This document shows, piece after piece, positions 8,611 through 18,800 of a stretch of DNA of 64,000 nucleotides. The DNA is from [Zimmermannella] bifida NBRC 103089. Lineage in GTDB: Bacteria; Actinomycetota; Actinomycetes; Actinomycetales; Microbacteriaceae. Below the pieces are notes generated by a model that saw nothing but the letters and a program-made list of their open reading frames with translations, was not told where the DNA came from and ran no database searches. How positions within the stretch are numbered: the stretch's first letter is position 1; each line of letters begins with the position of its first letter. The translations under genes were made by a program, and so were the position numbers. The stretch is taken from NCBI RefSeq assembly GCF_001570925.1, contig NZ_BCSP01000002.1, forward strand, positions 214,955 to 278,954, written 5' to 3'.

Positions 8611-8646
8611 GTCACCGCGACAACGAATTCTGAAGGACGCAACAAC

Positions 8647-9312
8647 ATGCTGAACTTGCCTAACTACGGCACCCACGGTGCATCCATGCCACAGTCGCGC
8701 TACATTCTGCCGAGCTTCGAAGAGCGCACCGCGTACGGTTTCAAGCGCCAGGACCCCTACGCCAAGCTGTTCGAAGACCGCATCGTCTTCCTCGGCGTGC
8801 AGATCGACGACGCTTCGGCTGACGACGTTATGGCGCAGTTGCTCGTACTCGAGTCGCAAGACCCAGACCGCGACATCACCATGTACATCAACTCGCCGGG
8901 TGGTTCGTTCACTGCGATGACGGCGATCTACGACACCATGCAGTACATTCGCCCAGAAGTTCAGACCGTTTGCCTCGGTCAGGCCGCTTCGGCAGCCTCG
9001 GTGCTGCTGGCTGCAGGCCAGCCTGGCAAGCGCTTGGCACTCCCGAACGCGCGCGTACTCATCCACCAGCCCGCATCCAGCGGCGGTGGCCAGGGCCAGG
9101 CTTCGGACATCGAAATTCAGGCGCGTGAGGTGCTGCGCATGCGCGAATGGCTTGAAGAAGCCCTCGCTAAGCACAGCGGTCGCGACCAGGCACAGATCTC
9201 GGAAGACATCGAGCGCGACAAGATTCTCTCGGCGCAGGAAGCTCTCGAATACGGTCTGATCGACCAGGTGCTCACGAGCCGCAAGGGCGCCCAGTCGGTC
9301 GTACTCGACTAG
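8647..9312 (+). CDS. clpP2: ATP-dependent Clp protease proteolytic subunit 2
   Basis: Second subunit of the mixed ClpP barrel, 221 aa. The catalytic serine is in GQAASAAS and the histidine in [13 protein letters not shown] 8647 has GAAGGAC upstream. The N-terminus is longer than in ClpP1 and may include a processed propeptide. A strong hairpin ends the unit at 9355. clpX, usually the next gene in related genomes, lies 5.9 kb downstream beyond the heme locus. Confidence 0.96.
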   Translation: MLNLPNYGTHGASMPQSRYILPSFEERTAYGFKRQDPYAKLFEDRIVFLGVQIDDASADDVMAQLLVLESQDPDRDITMYINSPGGSFTAMTAIYDTMQYIRPEVQTVCLGQAASAASVLLAAGQPGKRLALPNARVLIHQPASSGGGQGQASDIEIQAREVLRMREWLEEALAKHSGRDQAQISEDIERDKILSAQEALEYGLIDQVLTSRKGAQSVVLD

Positions 9313-9354
9313 TTTGCTGGCCGTGCGAGCAATTGCTTGCTCGGTGTCAAACAC

Positions 9355-9384
9355 AAGAGCCGCGTGGTGTTCCACGCGGCTCTT
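9355..9384. terminator. Strong hairpin between clpP2 and hmuO
   Basis: AAGAGCCGCGTGG pairs perfectly with CCACGCGGCTCTT around TGTT. It lies between convergent genes and probably terminates both directions. Confidence 0.85.
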
Positions 9385-9524
9385 GCTGCTCTTAGGAGGG
9401 TGGCAGGTGCGACATTGAGGGGGATCGCACCGTGCCGAATGTTCGTCGACCAAACGAACAATGAGTACGCGCTCGGTCGGGCACGGACATTGTTTGCCGT
9501 GCGACCGGATGCGCGTGGTTCAGT

Positions 9525-10190
9525 TCACGCGGCGGTTGCCGGTGTGTAAATCTCGGCGAGCTCGGCGAAGATCTGCTGATTGTAGGTGAAGCTGATGTTG
9601 GCCTCATCGACGACTCGGTCCGCTTCAGCGCGCGTCAGCGGCAGCGCATTCATGCATTCCCGGTAGCGCTTCTTGTATGGCGGCAGCGCTCCAATATCGA
9701 ACGCGAAGAACGTGGATTCCTCGCTGGTGAGTCCGTAATGCCGGGTCAAGAGTGTGCGCATGACCTGACCACCAGAGAGGTCGCCAAGGTAACGCGTGTA
9801 GTGATGCGCAAGGATTCGATATTCGTCGAATCGGCAGCTCCGGATGCGTTCCACGTAGGCAAGCGTTGATGGCTGCGGCCCGATGCTGGTTACGTGGTGG
9901 GCCATTTCAAGCGCGTGCAGATCAGCGGCAATGGTGCTGCTGCGATCGAGCCGAAGATCAAACAGCTCAACCATGGCGGGGTTTTCTGGTGCGGCGGCGA
10001 CTGCAGCTTCGAGTGCGCCGTAAATGTACTGGTACTGCTCGAGCAGCCCGAACCACGCGTTCAGCGAGAGGTTGCCGCCGAGTAATGCTTCGAGAAAGTC
10101 CGCGCGTTCGGCATTTTCGTGTGCGGCGCTCGTTTCTTCGCGCAGCCGAGTTGCCAATGGGGTTGCGGTTGCAGTTTCGGTAATGGTCAC
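9525..10190 (-). CDS. hmuO: Heme oxygenase
   Basis: Cleaves heme to biliverdin, CO and free iron, here as the last step of heme-iron use. The 221-aa length is typical of bacterial heme oxygenases such as HmuO. The proximal heme ligand histidine is in SAAHENAE (about residue 24) and the distal-helix signature YLGDLSGGQ is near residue 135. It is transcribed away from the HtaA-like gene, and the shared upstream region holds two DtxR-type iron boxes, so the pair should be induced under iron starvation. The electron donor is not encoded nearby. Confidence 0.95.
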   Translation of the reverse strand: MTITETATATPLATRLREETSAAHENAERADFLEALLGGNLSLNAWFGLLEQYQYIYGALEAAVAAAPENPAMVELFDLRLDRSSTIAADLHALEMAHHVTSIGPQPSTLAYVERIRSCRFDEYRILAHHYTRYLGDLSGGQVMRTLLTRHYGLTSEESTFFAFDIGALPPYKKRYRECMNALPLTRAEADRVVDEANISFTYNQQIFAELAEIYTPATAA

Positions 10191-10223
10191 TTGGCCTCCA
10201 ATCGATGACCCTAAGCATACATG

Positions 10224-10242
10224 TTAGGTAAGGCTTGCCTAA
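10224..10242. promoter_or_regulatory. DtxR/IdeR-type iron box (hmuO side)
   Basis: TTAGGTAAGGCTTGCCTAA is an almost perfect palindrome matching the DtxR consensus TTAGGTTAGSCTAACCTAA closely. It lies about 35 bases upstream of the hmuO start, where a bound repressor would block transcription. Confidence 0.9.
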
Positions 10243-10268
10243 CTTTTGTGATCGGGCTATGTTTCTGC

Positions 10269-10287
10269 TTAGGTAAGCCTTACCTAA
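10269..10287. promoter_or_regulatory. DtxR/IdeR-type iron box (HtaA side)
   Basis: TTAGGTAAGCCTTACCTAA is a second iron box, 45 bp from the first in the same divergent region, probably controlling the rightward heme-uptake genes. Confidence 0.9.
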
Positions 10288-10355
10288 TTTACTTGGTTGT
10301 GTCGTGGGTCTTCGACACACGACACTGCCGCGACCATCCATCTCGAAAGGACATC

Positions 10356-11966
10356 ATGATTGGCATTACCCGATTGAGGCGCATTGGTGCGGTGGCTGCA
10401 GCCTCGGCGCTGGCTACTGCTGGCCTCGTTGGTTTCGGCGCACTGCAGGGCAACACTTCTGCTGGCGCTGCTGAGTCTGCCGGTGCGGCAGAAACCTCGA
10501 GCGCAAGCGCAGTGTGGGGCGTGAAGGAGTCGTTCCGCAACTACATCACTGGCCCAATCGCTGACGGTGCAATCGAAACCTTGGGCAACGTGAGCCAGTC
10601 ACCTGCGCCATTCACTTGGACTGAAGGCACCGGCGCGGTAGACACCGCTGCGAAGACCGCGGACGTGCAGTTCGCCGGCATGGTGCACTTCACCGGACAC
10701 CACGGCATCCTCGACACCAAGCTCGAGAACCTGCGCGTTGTGCTCGACGGTAACGGTGCAGGCACGCTGTACCTCGATGCGATGTCGAACGATGCGCGCG
10801 GAAACTTGGTTATCGACGCCGACGGCGTTGAATTCGCCACACTCTCGAACGTCACCTGGGACGGCGATAACGTGCATGCCGACACGGCACTGGCACAGGC
10901 TGCAGTCACCACTCTGGGTAGCCAGTACCGAGTTGGCCAGGCAGTCGACGCATTCTCGATGACGCTGCCCGTGGCTGCCGACACAGCTCCATCGGAACCA
11001 ACCGAATCTGAAGCCCCTGCTGAACCTGGCGCACCAGCAGCACCAGCACCGGCCGATACAGTTGAACCAGCAAAGCCGGCACCTGCCGAACCGGCACCCG
11101 CGAAGCCGGCACCTGCCGCCCCTGCTGCACCCGCCGCATCCAATGCGCCCGCCAAGCCGGCTGCACCTGCCGAAGACGCTGAACTCGAATCGGCACAGGC
11201 GCCCGCCGCGGCCGACGCCAAGCCAGCAGTCGAAACGTGCACCGCACGCTCGGCAACCGGTTCGCTCGAATGGGGCGTACGCACGTCATTCCGCAACTAC
11301 ATTTCGGGCGGAATTGCTAAGGGCAAGTGGGAGCTCAGCGGTGGCGCTGGCGAAACTGCCCGTGGCTTCACCTGGGGCGAAGGCTCGGGTGAAATCAACA
11401 CCGAAGCAATGCGCGGCGAAATCGCGTACCCCGGCGTCGTGCACTTCACCGGACACGAAGGTGTCCTCGACTTCCAGATCTCGAACGTTCGCATCGCGAT
11501 CGAAAGCGCGACCACCGGTGCACTCGTTGCTGACGTGAACTACTCCAACATGGAAGGCAAGAAGTTCAACGAGGCCAATGTGCGTTTTGCTGACCTTTCG
11601 TTTGCTGCCATCAACACCGCCGACGGCAACCTCAATATCGACAGTGCAACGACCACGCTGACGGCTGACGGTGCTGCCGCATTCGCAGGCTTCTACGAAG
11701 CTGGCACCGAGCTTGACCCGGTCACGGTCAGCGCTTCGCTCGGCGGAGATGTTGCTTGCAACGACGCCACCGCAGCGAACGGCACTGCGGCGGCAGGTGC
11801 GAACGGTAACGGCAAGGGCGGCAAGAACTCGCTGGCCGAAACCGGTGCCGAGTCGTTCGCACCGCTGGGCGTTGCCTCTGGTGTGCTGCTGCTCGCAGGT
11901 GGCGTGCTCGCCCTGGCGAACCGCCGACTCGACCGCTCGGTCGCAGGTTCCGCACACCTGAAGTAA
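10356..11966 (+). CDS. Cell-wall heme-binding protein with two HtaA domains
   Basis: Secreted surface protein, 536 aa, likely to capture heme and pass it to HmuT. ATG 10356 has GAAAGG upstream. A twin-arginine-free signal peptide covers about residues 1-38. HtaA domain 1 begins at WGVKESFRNYI (about residue 50) and domain 2 at WGVRTSFRNYI (about 305); each has the VHFTGH motif, and the Tyr and His are the usual heme-contacting positions. A Pro/Ala-rich linker of about 70 residues separates them. The C-terminus has LAETG, a hydrophobic segment and Arg residues, which fits class E sortase anchoring. It follows two iron boxes and precedes hmuTUV. Confidence 0.92.
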   Translation: MIGITRLRRIGAVAAASALATAGLVGFGALQGNTSAGAAESAGAAETSSASAVWGVKESFRNYITGPIADGAIETLGNVSQSPAPFTWTEGTGAVDTAAKTADVQFAGMVHFTGHHGILDTKLENLRVVLDGNGAGTLYLDAMSNDARGNLVIDADGVEFATLSNVTWDGDNVHADTALAQAAVTTLGSQYRVGQAVDAFSMTLPVAADTAPSEPTESEAPAEPGAPAAPAPADTVEPAKPAPAEPAPAKPAPAAPAAPAASNAPAKPAAPAEDAELESAQAPAAADAKPAVETCTARSATGSLEWGVRTSFRNYISGGIAKGKWELSGGAGETARGFTWGEGSGEINTEAMRGEIAYPGVVHFTGHEGVLDFQISNVRIAIESATTGALVADVNYSNMEGKKFNEANVRFADLSFAAINTADGNLNIDSATTTLTADGAAAFAGFYEAGTELDPVTVSASLGGDVACNDATAANGTAAAGANGNGKGGKNSLAETGAESFAPLGVASGVLLLAGGVLALANRRLDRSVAGSAHLK

Positions 11967-11973
11967 TACAGCT

Positions 11974-12010
11974 GCGCGCTTGGGCGGTGGTCACGGCCGT
12001 CCAAGCGCGC
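11974..12010 (+). terminator. Hairpin after the HtaA-type gene
   Basis: GCGCGCTTGG-CGG pairs with CCG-CCAAGCGCGC. There is no clear T run, so it may reduce rather than stop read-through into hmuT. Confidence 0.6.
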
Positions 12011-12142
12011 GAGCGTTGTGCGGGTCCGAACTGACCCGGCCATCTGTATCCGATTCGCAGCCAGCCGATTCAAGCTCACCCGCACGCAGATTAGCCGCCC
12101 CAACCCAAGCTCCACTCCGTCACCAACCGATTGCAACACGTC

Positions 12143-13267
12143 ATGAACTGGCTAACCACATCCACTCGCACCCTTCGCTCAATCGCCATCATTGCCGCAC
12201 TGTGCACTGCCCTCGCGACCGCAGGCTGTGCCACCGGCGGAACAGAAATTGTCACCGCAACCTCCCCCGATGCATCCGCAACTAGCAGCGCAGCGGTGAG
12301 CGATGCCTATACCGTGCCCGACAAGGTGCCCGATCCGCGCACGCTCACGGGACTGACCGAAGCTAAAGCGATTCCCGGTGTCGCGCCCATTGATACGGAT
12401 GCGGCACCGCAGTTGCCCGCGACCGTGACCGGCGACGATGGCGTCAACGTTGAAGTCGAATCGATCGACCGCATCGTCACGCTCGACATCTACGGCACCA
12501 CCAGCCAGACATTGATTGGGCTGGGTCTTGAGGACAATATCGCTGGCCGCACGGTGTCGGACATCGACGAGCGCATCCGCGATGTGCCCGTTGTGAGCGG
12601 TCAAGGCCACTCGGTCGATGTTGAGCAAGTGCTCGCACAGAACCCAACACTGGTGCTGGCAGACACGACGCTCGGTCCCGCATCCACCATTGAATTGCTG
12701 CGCAATAGCGGCGTTGACGTGGTCGTGTTGTCACCCGATCGGGGTGCTGACCTCATTGCCGAACAGATCACCATGATCGCGCAGGCCACGGGCGTTCCCG
12801 ACGCTGGCAAGAAACTGGTCGAGCGCACCGAGGCCGAGCTCGCCAACGTGCAGGACTACGTGTCGAAACTGCAAGCCGCATCCGGACAACAGCCGCTGCG
12901 TATGGCGGTGCTCTACGTGCGCGGCAGTGGCGGCGTATTCTTCGTGTTCGGTAAGGGGAGCGCCGCAACCCAGCTCATCAACGACCTGGGCGGTGACGCC
13001 GTGGCCGAAACGCACGGACTGCCAGAAACTGCGCCTGCGAACGCAGAATCGCTCATTTCGATCGATCCAGAAACCGTAATTGTGATGCGTGACGGCCTCG
13101 AATCTGGTGGTGGTAGCGAGGGGCTGCTCGCACGACCGGGTATGGCGCAGACCACAGCTGGTGCGAACGAACGAATTATTTCGGTTCCAGATAGCCAGCT
13201 CATTTCGTTCGGCCCGAACTATCCGCAGGCGCTCAAGGCGATTGCCGATGCGGTGTACCTCGGATGA
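12143..13267 (+). CDS. hmuT: Heme ABC transporter, substrate-binding lipoprotein
   Basis: Periplasmic-binding-protein-like lipoprotein of the cobalamin/heme class III family, about 374 aa. The signal ends at the lipobox TAGC. The conserved region RIVTLDIYGTTSQTLIGLGL (about residue 110) opens the first lobe, and the long linker helix is around residue 220-250. I chose ATG 12143; a TTG four codons earlier is also possible, and neither has a good SD. The stop overlaps the permease ATG (ATGA). The order T-U-V with HtaA and a heme oxygenase matches corynebacterial heme-uptake loci, which is why I call the substrate heme rather than siderophore. Confidence 0.9.
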   Translation: MNWLTTSTRTLRSIAIIAALCTALATAGCATGGTEIVTATSPDASATSSAAVSDAYTVPDKVPDPRTLTGLTEAKAIPGVAPIDTDAAPQLPATVTGDDGVNVEVESIDRIVTLDIYGTTSQTLIGLGLEDNIAGRTVSDIDERIRDVPVVSGQGHSVDVEQVLAQNPTLVLADTTLGPASTIELLRNSGVDVVVLSPDRGADLIAEQITMIAQATGVPDAGKKLVERTEAELANVQDYVSKLQAASGQQPLRMAVLYVRGSGGVFFVFGKGSAATQLINDLGGDAVAETHGLPETAPANAESLISIDPETVIVMRDGLESGGGSEGLLARPGMAQTTAGANERIISVPDSQLISFGPNYPQALKAIADAVYLG

Positions 13268-14394
13268 CCGGGGTCACCGCATCGCGGCCGGTGTCGGCTC
13301 GCCTTGGCAAACTGCACAGCAAACTGCGCCGCAAACCACACAACACGACCGGTCGATATGCGACCGGGGTGCTTTGGGCGGCGCTCGGCATCGGGCTTGC
13401 CATCACGGTCGTCGTGTCGCTTGGTTCGGGGCAGTTCGTTATTGCACCGGATGCGCTCTGGCAATCGGCCGCGCGTCACTTTGGATTTGCGCCACCGGCG
13501 GAGATTGGTAGCTCCGCGGCCCTGACGGATGCGGCGCTCTGGCAGGTGCGGGTGCCACGTCTCCTGCTCGGGCTGCTCGTAGGCGCCGCCCTCGGTATCG
13601 CCGGGGCACTGGCGCAGTCGCTATTTGGAAATCCACTGGCCGAGCCAGGAGTCATTGGCATTACCGCCGGTGCTTCACTCGGCGCGGCCTTGAGTATCGG
13701 TCTTGGCATTTCCTGGTTCGGTCTCGTCACGACGCCGGTATTTGCCTTCGCATTCGGGCTTGCGACCGCGTTTACCGTTTGGCTCGTCGCTCGCCAAATT
13801 ACGGCCCAGCGCTCGCTGTCACTATTGCTCGTGGGCATCGCGATCAATGCGATCGCAGGAGCAGCGACCGCGTTCATCTTTGTGGTGTCGTCATCGACGG
13901 CACGCGATGCCGTGGTGTTTTGGCAATTGGGTTCGGTCAATGGCGCCACCTGGAACGCCGTCATCCAGACCGCGATTCCGCTGGCCGTTGCGACTGTTGC
14001 GATGCTGCCGCTCCTTCGGAAGCTCGACCTGCTCGCGCTTGGTGATCGCGCCGCCGGTCACCTCGGCTGTAATGTGCGGCGGTTGCGCGTGGCGCTCATG
14101 ATCGGGATCGCGCTCATCACAGGTGCCGCTGTCTCGTTCGCCGGCATTATCGGGTTCGTGGGTCTCGTCGTGCCGCATGCGCTGCGGCTCATGGTGGGCC
14201 CTGCACATCGACGGCTCGTGCCGTTGTCGATGGTCGGTGGTGCGCTGTTGATTGCCGTTGCCGACCTGCTCGCACGAACCCTGATCTACGGGGTCGACCT
14301 ACCAATCGGCATGATGACCTCGCTGATCGGTGCGCCGGTATTTTTGGTGCTGCTGCGACAAACCTTCTCGCAGCGAACGGGAGGTGCCGCATGA
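13264..14394 (+). CDS. hmuU: Heme ABC transporter, permease
   Basis: FecCD/BtuC-type permease, 376 aa. About ten hydrophobic segments are visible. Family landmarks include RVPRLLLGLLVGAALGIAG after the first span, GNPLAEPGVIGITAGASLGA, and GFVGLVVPHALR near residue 300, the region that meets the ATPase. Residues 1-35 form a basic, non-membrane start. Both ends overlap neighbours by ATGA, so hmuT, hmuU and hmuV are translationally coupled. Confidence 0.93.
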   Translation: MTGVTASRPVSARLGKLHSKLRRKPHNTTGRYATGVLWAALGIGLAITVVVSLGSGQFVIAPDALWQSAARHFGFAPPAEIGSSAALTDAALWQVRVPRLLLGLLVGAALGIAGALAQSLFGNPLAEPGVIGITAGASLGAALSIGLGISWFGLVTTPVFAFAFGLATAFTVWLVARQITAQRSLSLLLVGIAINAIAGAATAFIFVVSSSTARDAVVFWQLGSVNGATWNAVIQTAIPLAVATVAMLPLLRKLDLLALGDRAAGHLGCNVRRLRVALMIGIALITGAAVSFAGIIGFVGLVVPHALRLMVGPAHRRLVPLSMVGGALLIAVADLLARTLIYGVDLPIGMMTSLIGAPVFLVLLRQTFSQRTGGAA

Positions 14395-15158
14395 TGCGAC
14401 TGCGCGCATCCCGAGTCGGTGTGCAGCGTGGCGGCCGAACCATCTTGCACGACATCAACCTTGATATCGGTCCCGGTGAATTCGTGGCGCTTATCGGCCC
14501 GAACGGCGCTGGCAAGAGCACATTGCTGTCGGTACTGGTGGGTGACACGGTGCCGGATGCGGGCCGTGTGCAGCTCGGTGATGATGCGGTTGCGCAGATG
14601 CCCACGATTGCGCTGGCGCAGCAACGGGCCGTACTGGAACAGCAGCCTGGGGTTGGCTTCGGATTCACCGTCGCCGAAGTGGTTGCCATGGGGCGCTCGC
14701 CGTGGCGCCACACGGAGCACACCCACGATGACCAGCGCATCATTGCGGAATCCATGCGCACCGCCGAAGTGCACCAGTTTGCCGACCGCAACGCCATGTG
14801 GCTATCGGGTGGCGAAGTGTCGCGCACCGGATTCGCGCGAGTGCTCGCGCAGCAGACGCCCTGGTGGTTTCTTGATGAGCCCACGGCCGCACTCGATATT
14901 CGACACCAAGAGCAAGCGTTGCGCACGGTACGGGCGATGACGGATGCGGGCGGTAGCGCCGTCGTCGTCCTGCACGATCTCGACGCGGCCGCGTGTTGGG
15001 CCACCCGCTTGGTGCTGCTCCACCGGGGGAGCGTGCTCGCCGACGGTCCGCCGGAATCCGTGCTCGACCCTGAGCTCCTCAGCGACGTGTACGCAACACC
15101 GGTCGAAGTATTCCCGCATCCGGCCAACGGAAATTTGGTGGTTCGTCCACAACGCTGA
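14391..15158 (+). CDS. hmuV: Heme ABC transporter, ATP-binding protein
   Basis: ATPase of the importer, 255 aa. Walker A is GPNGAGKST (about residue 38-46). The signature region reads LSGGEVSRTGFARVLAQ, Walker B is WWFLDEPTAALD, and the switch histidine is in VVLHDLDAA. In this family LSGGEQQR is more common; here the two residues after the Glu are Val-Ser. The start overlaps hmuU. A 102-base gap to clpX follows. Confidence 0.93.
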   Translation: MMRLRASRVGVQRGGRTILHDINLDIGPGEFVALIGPNGAGKSTLLSVLVGDTVPDAGRVQLGDDAVAQMPTIALAQQRAVLEQQPGVGFGFTVAEVVAMGRSPWRHTEHTHDDQRIIAESMRTAEVHQFADRNAMWLSGGEVSRTGFARVLAQQTPWWFLDEPTAALDIRHQEQALRTVRAMTDAGGSAVVVLHDLDAAACWATRLVLLHRGSVLADGPPESVLDPELLSDVYATPVEVFPHPANGNLVVRPQR

Positions 15159-15260
15159 GCATTCCGTGGATGCACCCGCAATCGTTTGGCGGGTGCTACA
15201 CGGAATTCTCCGCCGCTGGCGATACTGTGGAGAGACATCTGACCGCCGAGAGAGGAACTC

Positions 15261-16556
<1,296 letters not shown>

Positions 16557-16568
16557 CGGGTGGATGCA

Positions 16569-16592
16569 CCGCGTCACGTTCGCGTGACCCGG
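16569..16592 (+). terminator. Hairpin downstream of clpX
   Basis: CCG.GTCACG pairs with CGTGAC.CGG around TTCG. The stem is GC-rich and lacks an adjoining T run. Confidence 0.5.
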
Positions 16593-16865
16593 TTGCCGCT
16601 CGTGCGCCTCGTTTTACCGCACGGAGCGGCTGAAACGGTGCCAATGTGCGGCGGTAGGGCCACACTTGCCAAAGATCATGCTCTCGCAGGGTGAGCGAAT
16701 TTCGAGCACAACGTAAGATTGGGCAAAGACGTACAATCGCCTGCGCACCGACGATGCCGCAGCCTGCGACAGATGGTTCGCAACGTGGATGCGGCGGATA
16801 CCCCCGTGCGGGTGCCCGGAACCCTTGCGGGCACCGCGATTGAACCGACCAACGTCAAGAACCAC

Positions 16866-17621
16866 ATGCATCCAGCACCACAAGCTGCAATCGGGCGGGA
16901 CGGCAACATGTTGCACCAGAATCCTCACGGACAGGCCAGCGCGCGCCATCCGTCTCAATCGACGCCGCATACTGATGTGCACGAATCGGTCGCCTCGGCA
17001 GCGAGCGCCGTGCGTTGGACGACGTTCGGCACCACCGCGGCTGTCGCGGTGGCCGTGCTTGCCGGTTGCACTTATGTTCCGGGCGCGGCCGGACCAACAA
17101 GTTCTGGACTCGTGCCGCAAGCCACCGTGAGTCCCACTGACGCGCCTACGCCGGATCCGTTCGGCGGAGTGGTGCATCCAAGCGGTGCGCCGATGACACC
17201 TCCGCAGCCAATCGAAGACAATCGTGAATCCGAAATGGTGAAGCTTCGCGTTGGCGACGAGGACTATGGCGAACTTGACTGGCAGGTGAGCTGCTCCGGC
17301 ATTACCGAAGGCAGCATTTCCATCATCGCCACCGCCAAAGATGGCGAGCACTCGTTCACGCTCGTGATGCTCGGCAACCCGGATGAACTCAGTTCGTTCA
17401 CGTTCACTTCGGGCCGTAGAGGCGAGGGCCTGCAAGCGAAGAGCGGGCTGACAGTAACTCCCGGCACGAAGCAGGGCAATGGTTCACTGATCGTCGACGG
17501 CGGGACGTTGAAATCCAACGGTGCCGGTGTGGCGTATGGGCCGGATATTGAGGCCAGCAACGGTAAGACAAACACGACAACGAAGTACGAGACCGAGCTG
17601 TACTGCCAGCTTGACCGCTAG
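16866..17621 (+). CDS. LpqH-like small lipoprotein, long N-terminus
   Basis: Putative surface lipoprotein. A hydrophobic segment ends in the lipobox VLAGC at about residue 69 from the ATG at 16866. A Pro/Thr-rich linker follows, then a ~120-residue domain with one cysteine near its start (WQVSCSG) and one near its end (ELYCQL). This two-cysteine layout resembles the mycobacterial 19-kDa LpqH antigen family; function unknown. The start is doubtful: ATG 16866, ATG 16908 and GTG 17010 are all in frame, and GTG 17010 would give an ordinary 20-residue lipoprotein signal. A paralogue follows directly. Confidence 0.75.
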   Translation: MHPAPQAAIGRDGNMLHQNPHGQASARHPSQSTPHTDVHESVASAASAVRWTTFGTTAAVAVAVLAGCTYVPGAAGPTSSGLVPQATVSPTDAPTPDPFGGVVHPSGAPMTPPQPIEDNRESEMVKLRVGDEDYGELDWQVSCSGITEGSISIIATAKDGEHSFTLVMLGNPDELSSFTFTSGRRGEGLQAKSGLTVTPGTKQGNGSLIVDGGTLKSNGAGVAYGPDIEASNGKTNTTTKYETELYCQLDR

Positions 17622-17768
17622 CAGTGCCTCGGCCTGATGCCTAGACAACGCGTCTCCACCCGAAGAGTGGGAAAACATGCATCTGCAGGGCGATTAAATT
17701 CGCGTATTCGAGCAATAGCATTCGGATATATTCAATTCGTTGTGTCCTCACGCCGAGAAAGGTTGCTC

Positions 17769-18416
17769 ATGGCGAAAATTCACCCGCTGCTCAAGGCCGC
17801 ATCAATCATCGCACTCGTTCCAGTTGCACTCACCGGTATTTCCGGATGCGCCAGCGATGAGCCGTCAGCGCCAAAGAAGGAGCGCAAGAAGGACAACGGC
17901 GACGGTGGCGGTGGCGGCCTGCCATTTGGTTTCGGCGACGGCAGCGGCGGCGGCAGCGGCGGCGGCACCCCTCCTACCAGCGATAGTCCGTACGGCGGTG
18001 GCGGTGGATCGACCACCAGTCCAGGCGGTAGCGGCGGTAGCGGCGGCAGCGGCGGTAGTGGCGGTAGTGGCGGCGGCAATGACGTCGTCCGCTTCGGAAC
18101 GCACGATCTGTCGAACATCAACTGGACCATCACCTGCATCACTGGCGATAGCGCCATGGTGTCGGGCAATGACGGTACCTACGACATTGAAGCGCCATCG
18201 TTTTACGTCCTGTTTGACAAGGACAAGCCGAGCTCGATCTCGATCTCGTCGGGCGGCCCGATCGGTAAGTCCGACTCGCTCTACTGGTCGAGCTCGGACG
18301 GTCAGGCAACCGTATCGTTTGACGGCAAGACCCTGACCGCGTCGGGCAAGGGCGCGATGAACTTTGCCGACACGGTAGATTTCGAACTCAAGGCCACTTG
18401 CGACACCACCATCTAG
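17769..18416 (+). CDS. LpqH-like lipoprotein with Gly/Ser-rich stalk
   Basis: Lipoprotein of 215 aa; ATG 17769 follows GAGAAAGG. The signal ends at ISGC (Cys at about 22). A Lys/Asp patch is followed by about 75 residues made almost entirely of Gly, Ser, Pro and Thr, which look like a flexible spacer from the membrane. The C-terminal domain repeats the two-cysteine layout of the preceding gene (WTITCIT near its start, LKATC at its end). The two genes are likely a duplicated pair with diverged sequence. A strong terminator follows. Confidence 0.82.
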   Translation: MAKIHPLLKAASIIALVPVALTGISGCASDEPSAPKKERKKDNGDGGGGGLPFGFGDGSGGGSGGGTPPTSDSPYGGGGGSTTSPGGSGGSGGSGGSGGSGGGNDVVRFGTHDLSNINWTITCITGDSAMVSGNDGTYDIEAPSFYVLFDKDKPSSISISSGGPIGKSDSLYWSSSDGQATVSFDGKTLTASGKGAMNFADTVDFELKATCDTTI

Positions 18417-18437
18417 GTCGGTTGGGTCGCTAGATTT

Positions 18438-18476
18438 AATGAGGCCGGTACCCCGAAACGGGGTACCGGCCTCATT
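18438..18476 (+). terminator. Strong terminator hairpin
   Basis: AATGAGGCCGGTACCCC pairs perfectly with its complement around a GAAAC loop. It lies between convergent genes and probably works in both directions. Confidence 0.88.
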
Positions 18477-18538
18477 GGTATTTGGACGCGATGCCGTGTA
18501 GCGGTGAGCCGCCAATGCGGCGTGGGTTGGCGCGGAAG

Positions 18539-18799
18539 CTAACCCGCCAACCAACCGTCATCGTCATCGTCGTCACCCGGCAGCTGCGGGGTGGATGCGG
18601 TGCGGACGGTACCGGATGCATCCACCGTCACCGAGATGCCAGAGTCTGCCGTCACCACCGGTCGGCCCTCAAGCCAGGTTAGCGTCCACCATTGGGGCGC
18701 CGACGTTTCGCGCTCGACCTGCAGCAGCGCATCGCGCACTGCTGCAGGTAACGATTGCGGGGCCGGAGTGCCGAACGGCCAGCGGGTGCCGATCTGCAC
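18539..18799 (-). CDS. Small conserved-looking protein downstream of valS
   Basis: An 86-aa frame beginning with GTG two bases after the valS stop. It has RWPFG near the start, a short amphipathic helix (AVRDALLQVERE), then a Trp-rich strand (QWWTLTWLEGRP) and ends in a run of Asp residues. I do not recognise a function. Immediate adjacency and the same strand suggest it is co-transcribed with valS. The GTG start has no strong SD, so it may depend on translational coupling. Confidence 0.65.
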   Translation of the reverse strand: MQIGTRWPFGTPAPQSLPAAVRDALLQVERETSAPQWWTLTWLEGRPVVTADSGISVTVDASGTVRTASTPQLPGDDDDDDGWLAG

Positions 18800-18800
18800 G

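Noticed and set aside
17940..18080. Short repeats that could be mistaken for a CRISPR or minisatellite array
   Set aside because: They are codon-level Gly/Ser repeats inside a lipoprotein stalk, in frame, without spacers.
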